Below are positions 1 to 4,788 of a stretch of DNA of 8,081 nt, piece after piece. The DNA comes from CAZGAQ01 sp964523405 (GTDB lineage Bacteria > Planctomycetota > Phycisphaerae > UBA1845 > Fen-1342): positions 1 to 8,081 of the forward strand of contig CAZGAQ010000069.1 in assembly GCA_964523405.1 (NCBI GenBank), given 5' to 3'. The notes under the pieces were generated by a model, which was not told the DNA's origin, ran no database searches, and worked only from the letters and a program-made list of their open reading frames with translations. Each line of letters opens with the position of its first letter. Positions within the stretch are counted from its first letter, which is position 1. A program made the position numbers and the translations under genes.

Positions 1-16
1 CTTCAACTCGCTACTC

Positions 17-48
17 CCTTCCCACCTTCCCACTTCCCCACCTTCCCA
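17..48. repeat. Octanucleotide tandem array, four units
   Basis: Four consecutive 8-bp units (CCTTCCCA, CCTTCCCA, CTTCCCCA, CCTTCCCA) are seen directly. On the minus strand this gives four runs of three or four G separated by 5, 4 and 5 bases, which fits the usual G-quadruplex pattern. The bases just before it include CTCGCTA, the reverse complement of the TAGCGAG heptad at the far right end of the window. The minus strand is the sense strand of any read-through from tRNA-Ser. Confidence 0.85.
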
Positions 49-61
49 CTCGGCCATCGCT

Positions 62-216
62 GCCGCAACGTCCCGATATCCAAGATGCTCACTTAGGACG
101 CGCGCAAAACGAGATCTTGCGCACCTTCGGCCAGCTCGCGCCGAACCGCGCACGGAGGACCTTGATCCCTCGATCCCTTCCTTGGTCACCTTCGGCCGGC
201 TCGCGCCGAACCGCGC
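62..216 (+). repeat. Composite intergenic repeat element, left copy
   Basis: This block aligns colinearly with the reverse complement of 7804-7966. Block order: a 19-bp core (62-80) identical in both copies and containing GATATC; a 16-bp variable spacer; a 23-bp block (97-119, GACGCGCGCA to AGATCTTG) with 21 of 23 matches; a palindromic subunit (122-151) with arms TTCGGC 126-131 and GCCGAA 140-145; two octads TTGATCCC and TCGATCCC (162-177); and a second palindromic subunit (187-216) with arms 191-196 and 205-210. A further inverted repeat, GCGCAA 102-107 with TTGCGC 117-122, is specific to this copy. No open reading frame with a recognisable product is present. It lies about 225 bases beyond the 3' end of tRNA-Ser. 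It may be a planctomycete-type dispersed repeat; copy number elsewhere is unknown. Confidence 0.8.
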
Positions 217-217
217 C

Positions 218-411
218 CGCCCCTCGGAAGCCAAGGATGCCCTGATCATCATGATCTGCTAGACAACGTAGCCGCCCCCGCCGCCCCCTTGGTCAGTCCA
301 GCCGAGTCCACCCCCACGCGCCACGGTGAGCTTTGCACCTTGAACTCACCGTTCGGAACTCCCCCTCCTCCTTGCTCACTTCCTCACCTACGCACTTCCC
401 CACCGTCCTGT
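218..411. other. Non-coding spacer with small inverted repeats and a degenerate octad array
   Basis: No convincing gene is present. Three small structures are visible. The first is an odd palindrome, GATCAT-C-ATGATC, at 244-256. The second is an inverted repeat with perfect 8-bp arms ACGGTGAG (323-330) and CTCACCGT (345-352) around a 14-base loop. The third is a degenerate array of four 8-bp units, each ending in CAC, at 372-403 (TTGCTCAC, TTCCTCAC, CTACGCAC, TTCCCCAC). The last unit is identical to the bases at 34-41 in the left-end array. The reading frame open through this stretch has proline/serine-rich junk composition and runs into the tRNA. Confidence 0.6.
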
Positions 412-429
412 TGCCGCCCCCCGGCGGCA
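412..429 (-). terminator. Strong hairpin just beyond tRNA-Ser
   Basis: In the tRNA sense, TGCCGCC and GGCGGCA form a perfect 7-bp GC-rich stem with a GGGG loop. It begins 13 bases past the tRNA 3' end. No U tract follows, so a classic intrinsic terminator is not certain. It could instead be a 3' processing or stability hairpin. Confidence 0.5.
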
Positions 430-441
430 CTCACCTTCGAT

Positions 442-528
442 CGGAGAGGGGGGGATTCGAACCCCCGGTACAGTTTCCCGTACACACGCTTTCCAAGCGT
501 GCTCCTTAGGCCACTCGGACACCTCTCC
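442..528 (-). tRNA. tRNA-Ser, anticodon GGA
   Basis: The minus strand folds as a class II tRNA of 87 bases. The acceptor stem is GGAGAGG with CCTCTCC and a G discriminator. The D arm is TCC with GGA. The anticodon stem is CACGC with GCGTG, closing the 7-base loop TTGGAAA with GGA at positions 34-36. A long variable arm contains GTAC...GTAC, and the T stem is five G with five C around TTCGAAT. The long variable arm and the GGA anticodon identify serine (reads UCC and UCU). CCA is not encoded; the bases after the discriminator are ATCG, so CCA must be added enzymatically. It lies 89 bases downstream of thiE on the same strand and has its own candidate promoter. Confidence 0.96.
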
Positions 529-572
529 CGAGCCAGCACCCGCCGCACCGGGAGCGGCGAGCACAGACCATC

Positions 573-578
573 ATTATG
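573..578 (-). promoter_or_regulatory. Candidate -10 box for tRNA-Ser
   Basis: The minus strand reads CATAAT here, five of six matches to TATAAT, in an otherwise very GC-rich stretch. It lies 45 bases before the mature 5' end. That would leave a leader of roughly 38 bases to be removed, as expected for RNase P processing. No convincing -35 box is seen at 16-19 bp spacing. Confidence 0.45.
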
Positions 579-592
579 CCCGCCCCACGCCG

Positions 593-615
593 AAAGGGAA
601 AGCCCTCGCCAGGGC
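593..615 (-). terminator. Possible weak intrinsic terminator after thiE
   Basis: Two bases after the thiE stop codon the minus strand reads GCCCT-GGCG-AGGGC (615 down to 602), a 5-bp stem. It is followed by an interrupted T tract, TTTCCCTTT (601-593). The stem is short and the T tract is broken by C, so termination is likely partial at best. Confidence 0.35.
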
Positions 616-617
616 GA

Positions 618-1703
618 TCAACCCTCTCTCCCGGCGTCCCCCTGGCCCCCGGATCCCGCGCCCCCGGCGGCCCGCGCTCCCGCCGCAACGATGGCCCGTG
701 CCGCCGCCTCCGGATCATCCGCCCCAATCACCGCCCCGCAGACGGCCACACAGTCGGCCCCCGCGGCGAAAACCTCATCGGCACTCGCCGCGGCGATCCC
801 CCCGATGGCCACCAGCGGCAGCTCCGTCTGTCCCCGCACCGCCCGCAGCGTCGGCACGCCCGCGATATGCTCCTGCGGCTTGGTCGTCGTCGCGAACATC
901 GGCCCAACGGCCAGGTAGTCGGGCGCTTCGGCGCGCGCGGCCGCAAACTGCTCCGCGGTGTGCGTGCTCTTGCCGACCAGGCTGCTCGCCCCCGCCACGT
1001 GCCGCGCCTCCGCCACCGACAGGTCGGTTTGCCCCACGTGCACAACGTCCGCATGCACCAGCCGCGCGATGTCCGGCCGATCGTTGATCGCCAGCAGCAC
1101 GCCGTGCGCCGCGGTCAGCTCGCGCAGCCGCCGCGCCCGCCGCAACAGCTCGCCCCCGTCCATCTGCTTCTCCCGGAGCTGCACGCACCCCGCTCCGCCG
1201 CGGATGGCCGCCTCCGCGGTCTCCAACCACGGCCGGCGGCAGAGGGATGCGGTGATCAGGACGTACAGCCGCACCGCGCGGAAGCGCTGCCGCAGCGTGC
1301 CCCGCAACACCACGCGCTGCTCCAGCTCGTAGAGCTGATACCGCAGCGTCTCGGCGGCCTGTGCCGCCACCGGAGCGACGAGCTTGCCGTATTCGCCGAG
1401 CCCCCGCGCGGCCTCCTCCGCCCGGCCGAACGCCGCGCGAACGACCTCCTCCATGTCGGCGCGGTGCAGCTCCGCCCGCGCCTTCACGTCACGCCCCACA
1501 TCGCCCACGATGTCGCGGGCCGCCAACAGCGCAGCAGCGCCCAGCGCCGCACGGATGTCGCGCAGCGCGTGCCGACTTTGCTTGATCGCCCCGGCCGCGT
1601 CAGCGTCGTCGCGCACGAAGCGCGCGTAGTCCTCGATGACGCGCAGGGCTTCGCGCGCCCGGTTGAGATTGACGTCGAGGATGCGCAGCAGGTCGCCGTT
1701 CAC
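618..1703 (-). CDS. thiE: Bifunctional ThiD2-ThiE: HMP-phosphate kinase-like domain fused to thiamine phosphate synthase
   Basis: This cytoplasmic enzyme joins HMP diphosphate and thiazole phosphate to make thiamine monophosphate. The 361-residue product is much longer than stand-alone ThiE (about 210) because of an N-terminal domain (about 1-140). That domain carries the conserved motif ILDVNLNRAREALRVIED (8-25), typical of the ThiD2 domain, described as an alternative HMP-phosphate kinase. The ThiE barrel begins near 147. Visible motifs are QLREK (175-179), INDR (206-209), GQTDL (224-228), GKSTHT (244-249), GPMFATTTKP (267-276), AIGGI (299-303) and the phosphate-binding VCGAVIGADDP region (321-331). 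The tail after 341 is Gly/Ala-rich and probably disordered. The start is GTG at 1703, which places the conserved N-terminal motif at the family's usual distance. There is no Shine-Dalgarno sequence. It lies 51 bases after the membrane-protein gene. Confidence 0.93.
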   Translation of the reverse strand: MNGDLLRILDVNLNRAREALRVIEDYARFVRDDADAAGAIKQSRHALRDIRAALGAAALLAARDIVGDVGRDVKARAELHRADMEEVVRAAFGRAEEAARGLGEYGKLVAPVAAQAAETLRYQLYELEQRVVLRGTLRQRFRAVRLYVLITASLCRRPWLETAEAAIRGGAGCVQLREKQMDGGELLRRARRLRELTAAHGVLLAINDRPDIARLVHADVVHVGQTDLSVAEARHVAGASSLVGKSTHTAEQFAAARAEAPDYLAVGPMFATTTKPQEHIAGVPTLRAVRGQTELPLVAIGGIAAASADEVFAAGADCVAVCGAVIGADDPEAAARAIVAAGARAAGGAGSGGQGDAGREG

Positions 1704-1710
1704 GCCAGGC

Positions 1711-1716
1711 AGTGTA
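1711..1716 (-). promoter_or_regulatory. Candidate -10 box placing the transcript start at the thiE GTG
   Basis: The minus strand reads TACACT, then seven bases (GCCTGGC), then the GTG start of thiE. If it is a real -10 box, transcription would begin at or next to the start codon, giving a leaderless mRNA. This fits the lack of a ribosome binding site. The hexamer 17 bp upstream (GTAGCG) is a poor -35, so support is modest. Alternatively thiE is read only from the upstream gene's transcript. Confidence 0.3.
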
Positions 1717-1754
1717 CCATGACGGCCCGGCCACGCTACGCCTGCAGCAGAGAC

Positions 1755-2195
1755 CTACGGCGGCGACTCGGCGGGAACGATGATGCCGTGGGGGGCGATG
1801 ATCAGATGCAACAGGTTCATGGCGCCAATCAGCACGGGGAAGGCGGTCAGGATGATGGCCCAGCGCGAGAGCTTCACGCCCGTTTCCGGTCGGCGCCGCC
1901 CGACGAGTTCACAAATCAGGACGACCAGGACAACCATCGAGAACTTGAATGCGACGAGCCCCCGAAAGTTGTAGGTGCGAATCACCCAATCGGCCAGCGC
2001 GTTGACTTCGCGGCCGTCGATCTGGAGGATCACGCGTGTGAACATCAGGTCGAGGCACGACAGAAACACGAACCACACATAGGTCTGCGGAAACAGCACC
2101 GCGCGCCGCAGCCAGCCGCGCCGTGAGCGCGCCTGCGGCGTGGCCGCGTCGTCCCCGCATCGGGGTGGTAGCTCGGTGCTGCCAAGTTCAGACAT
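1755..2195 (-). CDS. Small three-helix membrane protein, DUF5658-like
   Basis: The product is 146 residues and its function is unknown. After a charged cytoplasmic-looking N terminus with an Arg cluster (23-31), it has hydrophobic segments at about 37-58, 79-99 and 110-133. The first segment ends in LDLMFTRVILQIDGREVNALAD (residues 48-69 region). This resembles the D-x-x-x-T...G-x-E-x-N-P signature of DUF5658 membrane proteins, except that the usual Pro after Asn is Ala here. An ERR/RRRP loop (99-103) separates helices 2 and 3. The ATG at 2195 is chosen over upstream in-frame starts for two reasons: GGAG lies five bases before it, and a clear -10 box (2217-2222) lies where a longer N terminus would be. 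It ends 51 bases before thiE. No link to thiamine metabolism is evident. Confidence 0.75.
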   Translation of the reverse strand: MSELGSTELPPRCGDDAATPQARSRRGWLRRAVLFPQTYVWFVFLSCLDLMFTRVILQIDGREVNALADWVIRTYNFRGLVAFKFSMVVLVVLICELVGRRRPETGVKLSRWAIILTAFPVLIGAMNLLHLIIAPHGIIVPAESPP

Positions 2196-2216
2196 CGTCG
2201 CTCCGGGACCGCAGTT

Positions 2217-2222
2217 AGTATA
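2217..2222 (-). promoter_or_regulatory. Candidate -10 box for the DUF5658-like gene
   Basis: The minus strand reads TATACT, five of six matches to TATAAT, 21 bases before the ATG, with GGAG at 2201-2204 in between. It sits in the 50-base gap after the flavin reductase stop codon. The -35 region is GC-rich and unconvincing. It suggests that this gene, and possibly thiE, can be transcribed separately from dapL-folK. Confidence 0.5.
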
Positions 2223-2245
2223 GCGGAAGGACCCGGCCAGCGCGG

Positions 2246-2863
2246 CTAGACGGGTGGGATGCGGAGCGCGTAGGGGTCCGTGACGTTGGCGTACCAATGG
2301 CCCCCAAGCCTCCCCACGGTACTGAGCTTGTGCGGATCGATGAGCCCCGACGGATCGAGAAACTCGTCGGCCACGTGAATCGCGATGACCTCACCGAAAA
2401 CAACGTTGCCTGCGCCCGGCCCCGTACCGAAGGACTTGATCTCGCGCAGGCGGCATTCCAGGTTGGCCGGTGACTCACGCACGAGCGCCGGGCGGACGTG
2501 TGTGGCGGGCGCTGCGGTCAGGCCGCTGAACGCCCATTCGCTTGCCCCCGGGGGCAGGCTGGCCGCACACCGGTTCATGCCTTCGGCCATGGCCGCATGA
2601 ACGGTGGCGATGACGAACTCACCAGTCGCCCGGATGTTGTGTAGCGTGTCTTTCACTCCGCCGGCGCGCGGGGCGGTGGGACAGAACAGCACGATTGGCG
2701 GGTGCGCGCAGACCATGGTGTAGAAGCTGTACGGAGCGAGGTTCGGCTGGCCGGTCGCGTCACAGGTCGAAACCAGAGCGATCGGGCGCGGGTTGATGAA
2801 GCCGATGCACAGACGGTAGATGTCGCGCCAGTCACGATCGCCGGCCAGAACGTCGAGGTACAT
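2246..2863 (-). CDS. Flavin reductase-like FMN-binding split-barrel protein
   Basis: This 205-residue soluble protein belongs to the flavin reductase-like / NTAB-type family (COG1853), which binds FMN and moves electrons between NAD(P)H and flavin or other acceptors. The family core is visible: INPRPIALVST (24-33 region), then G-x-x-NLAPYSFYTM (38-50) with a PPIVLFCPT strand (55-63). KDTLHNIRATGEFVI (71-85) is the phosphate/flavin-binding helix region. ESPANLECRL (130-139) and RLGGHWY (185-191) follow. The family does not fix the substrate, so calling it a true flavin reductase is provisional. The ATG at 2863 is preceded by a strong GGGAGGA (2871-2877 on the complement), which decides the start over the longer open frame. 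It follows folK by 34 bases and is probably in the dapL-folK operon. Confidence 0.88.
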   Translation of the reverse strand: MYLDVLAGDRDWRDIYRLCIGFINPRPIALVSTCDATGQPNLAPYSFYTMVCAHPPIVLFCPTAPRAGGVKDTLHNIRATGEFVIATVHAAMAEGMNRCAASLPPGASEWAFSGLTAAPATHVRPALVRESPANLECRLREIKSFGTGPGAGNVVFGEVIAIHVADEFLDPSGLIDPHKLSTVGRLGGHWYANVTDPYALRIPPV

Positions 2864-2897
2864 CGCCGGATCCTCCCGGCCCCGATGCGCGCCACAA

Positions 2898-3350
2898 TCA
2901 CGGCCGCGGCACAGCTGACCACCCGGCCGCGAGGTGCGGCAGATCGCAAATCTCACTCAGCGGCTGTAGCACGAACGTGCGCTCCCACATGCGCGGGTGC
3001 GGCACGTGCAGGTCCGGCTCGTTGACCACGCAGTCGCGGTAGAGCAGCAGATCGAGGTCCAGCGTGCGCGGTCCCTGGAAGACCTCGCGCGTGCGGCCAT
3101 GGCGCTGTTCGAGCGCCTGCAGACGCGTCAAGAGCTCCCGCGGTGAAAGTTGGGTCGCGATTTCCGCGACGGCGTTGAGGAAGCGTGCTTGGTCCGGCGG
3201 ACCTCCGACGGGTGCCGTGTCGTGAAAGGACGAGCACCGCAGGACAAGAATGTCGCCCGCTTCGGCCAGTTCCCGCAAGGCATCCTGCAGGTGCCGTGCC
3301 CGGTCCCCCAGGTTCGAGCCGAGCGCGATGAACACGCCGCCGTCTACCAC
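2898..3350 (-). CDS. folK: 6-hydroxymethyl-7,8-dihydropterin pyrophosphokinase
   Basis: HPPK transfers pyrophosphate from ATP to 6-hydroxymethyl-dihydropterin in folate synthesis. At 150 residues it is normal for the family. The N terminus has FIALGSNLGDR (7-17). FLNAV (57-61) is in the pterin-binding region. GPRTLDLDLLLY (93-104) carries the two magnesium-binding aspartates D98 and D100. VPHPRMWERTFVLQPL (116-131) is the C-terminal signature. It is not fused to FolB or FolP. The GTG at 3350 overlaps the end of dapL by seven bases. It has no clear Shine-Dalgarno sequence, so translation is probably coupled to dapL. A second in-frame GTG five codons later (V6) is possible but would leave only one residue before the FIALGSN strand. 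No dihydropteroate synthase is in the window. Confidence 0.95.
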   Translation of the reverse strand: MVDGGVFIALGSNLGDRARHLQDALRELAEAGDILVLRCSSFHDTAPVGGPPDQARFLNAVAEIATQLSPRELLTRLQALEQRHGRTREVFQGPRTLDLDLLLYRDCVVNEPDLHVPHPRMWERTFVLQPLSEICDLPHLAAGWSAVPRP

Positions 3351-4513
3351 TTCAGCACTCGCATGCGCTCCACGGCGGCCTGGATGCGCTCGGTTGGCAC
3401 ACTGAGCGAGAACCGCACGTAGCCCTCGCCGGCGGGGCCGAAGCCGGCACCGGGCACGCCCACGATGTCGGCCTCGTCGAGCAACCGGTTGCAGACCGTC
3501 AGCGAGTCGCAGCCCGCCGGCACGCCTGCCCAGACATAGAACGTGGCCGGGGGCGGCGCGGCTTGGAAGCCGAGCGTGCGCAGAGCGCCGCAGAGCAGCT
3601 CGGCGCGCTCGGCATACATGCTGCGTGCCGCCCGCAGCTCAGTGCGGTCGAGGCCGTCGTAGGCAGCGACCGCCGTCTCCTGAATGGCGGCGAACACGCC
3701 GCTGTCGAGATTGGACTTGATGGCGGTCAGCGCCGCGATGACGTCTGTGTTGCCCACCGCAAAGCCGACGCGCCAGCCCGTCATATTGAAGGTCTTCGAT
3801 GCGGAATGGAACTCGATCGCGACATCCCGTGCGCCAGGAACCTGGAGAATGCTCGGCGGCCGCTGATCTCCGTAGAACATCTCATTGTAGGCGGCATCCT
3901 GAGCGAGAATGATGTTGTGCCGGCGCGCGAAGTTCACAGCGCGGTGGAAGAACTCGAGGTCCGCGACCGCGCCGGTCGGGTTGTTCGGATAGTTGATGAA
4001 CATCAGCACGGCCTGGCGGGCGACATCCGCGGGAATGGTGTCAAAGTCGGGCAGCCAGTTGCGGCGCGCGCTGAGCTCGAGCGCATACGGTGTCCCGCCG
4101 GCGAAAATCGTGCCCGCGAGGTACGCCGGATAGCCGGGCGTGGGGACGATCACCGTCTGTCCGGGATTCACCACGGCCAGCGGCAAGTGGCCGATGCCTT
4201 CCTTGCTGCCGATCAGCGCGACCAGCTCGGTCTGCGGGTTGAGCTCGACACCGTAGCGCTGCTGAAAGAAGCGGGCGATGCCGCGGCGGAATTCCGGCCG
4301 GCCGCCGCCCAGCGCGTAGCGATGGAGGGCCGGTTTCTGGAGGGCCTGGTTCATCGCCTCGACGATGAATGGGTAGGTGGGGCAGTCGGGGTCGCCGACA
4401 CCGAAGTCGATGACGTCGCGTCCGGCCTGCAGGGCGGCACGCTTCTTGCGATCGATATCGGCGAACAAGTACGGCGGCAGGGCATCCAGGCGGGCGGAAC
4501 GTGGAAAAGTCAT
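3344..4513 (-). CDS. dapL: LL-diaminopimelate aminotransferase (fold-type I PLP enzyme)
   Basis: DapL converts tetrahydrodipicolinate and glutamate directly to LL-diaminopimelate and 2-oxoglutarate, bypassing the succinylated or acetylated steps of lysine and peptidoglycan synthesis. The product has 389 residues. Features seen: DFGVGDPD (36-43); HRYALGGG (64-71); GSKEGIGHLPLAVVNPG (102-118) and VPTPGYPAY (123-131) in the cofactor domain; NYPNNPTG (174-181) with the PLP-ring Asn; D206 and Y209 in QDAAYN; the Schiff-base lysine K240 in SASKTFNMTGWRVG; KSNLDSG (266-272); and the carboxylate-binding arginine R367 in YVRFSL. The KSNLDSG and SKEGIGH segments favour DapL over a generic aspartate aminotransferase, but family I aminotransferases are easily mis-assigned. 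The ATG at 4513 is chosen because the fold starts there and a promoter lies upstream. The ribosome binding site is weak (GGAT). It is the first gene of the leftward group. Confidence 0.87.
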   Translation of the reverse strand: MTFPRSARLDALPPYLFADIDRKKRAALQAGRDVIDFGVGDPDCPTYPFIVEAMNQALQKPALHRYALGGGRPEFRRGIARFFQQRYGVELNPQTELVALIGSKEGIGHLPLAVVNPGQTVIVPTPGYPAYLAGTIFAGGTPYALELSARRNWLPDFDTIPADVARQAVLMFINYPNNPTGAVADLEFFHRAVNFARRHNIILAQDAAYNEMFYGDQRPPSILQVPGARDVAIEFHSASKTFNMTGWRVGFAVGNTDVIAALTAIKSNLDSGVFAAIQETAVAAYDGLDRTELRAARSMYAERAELLCGALRTLGFQAAPPPATFYVWAGVPAGCDSLTVCNRLLDEADIVGVPGAGFGPAGEGYVRFSLSVPTERIQAAVERMRVLKW

Positions 4514-4572
4514 AGGCCGATCCAAGTGAAGAGAGAAAAACACGTGCGGCCGACAGCCAACACAGGCGAGTG

Positions 4573-4601
4573 AGTTTACGGCGCCGGGCGCCGGCCAACA
4601 A
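4573..4601 (-). promoter_or_regulatory. Candidate promoter of dapL-folK-flavin reductase
   Basis: On the minus strand TTGTTG (4601-4596) and TAAACT (4578-4573) are separated by exactly 17 bp. The expected transcript start is near 4566, giving a leader of about 50 bases before the dapL ATG. The -35 box lies inside the palindrome at 4591-4610. Confidence 0.5.
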
Positions 4602-4610
4602 GCTGGCCGG
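4591..4610. promoter_or_regulatory. Perfect palindrome between the divergent promoters, operator candidate
   Basis: Arms CCGGCCA (4591-4597) and TGGCCGG (4604-4610) are perfect 7-bp complements around a 6-base spacer. It covers the dapL -35 box and ends seven bases before the korA -35 box. This is the classic position for a dimeric regulator controlling two divergent genes. In GC-rich DNA, palindromes also arise by chance, so this is a candidate only. Confidence 0.4.
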
Positions 4611-4616
4611 AGGCGG

Positions 4617-4646
4617 TTGGCGTCGGAGGCCCGAGGCGGGTACAAT
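4617..4646 (+). promoter_or_regulatory. Candidate sigma70-type promoter of korAB
   Basis: TTGGCG (4617-4622) and TACAAT (4641-4646) are separated by 18 bp. They match the consensus boxes at four and five of six positions, and the -10 stands out in very GC-rich surroundings. The transcript would begin near 4653, leaving a leader of about 136 bases before the korA ATG. This argues against the upstream in-frame GTG at 4570 as the start. Confidence 0.6.
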
Positions 4647-4661
4647 TAGAGGTCTTGTACC
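4639..4661. promoter_or_regulatory. Inverted repeat over the korA -10 box and start site, operator candidate
   Basis: Arms GGTACAA (4639-4645) and TTGTACC (4655-4661) are perfect 7-bp complements around nine bases. The left arm contains most of the -10 box and the right arm covers the predicted start of transcription. Bound protein here would block RNA polymerase, so repression of korAB is the natural reading. The regulator is not in the window. Confidence 0.45.
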
Positions 4662-4788
4662 TGTCCGCGGTCCCGTTCGTGAAGGCCGAGTGGCTCGATG
4701 GACGCTGGCAGCACCTATTCTCAACTCGCACACGGCTCGCACCAGCGCGGGACGGCGGGGTCAGTGTGCAACTCATGTGAGAGAGACG

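Noticed and set aside
1704..1754. TPP riboswitch ahead of thiE
   Set aside because: The gap is only 51 bases and lacks the conserved thi-box motifs (CTGAGA and the ACC-TGATC-type segment).
576..2126. Plus-strand 516-codon open frame opposite thiE and the membrane protein gene
   Set aside because: It is arginine/histidine/proline-rich with no recognisable domain and mirrors two well-supported minus-strand genes. Long antisense frames are common in GC-rich DNA.
4570..4788. N-terminal extension of korA from a GTG at 4570
   Set aside because: It would include the predicted promoter and operator and encode a low-complexity basic segment. The ATG at 4789 has a ribosome binding site and starts just before the conserved domain.
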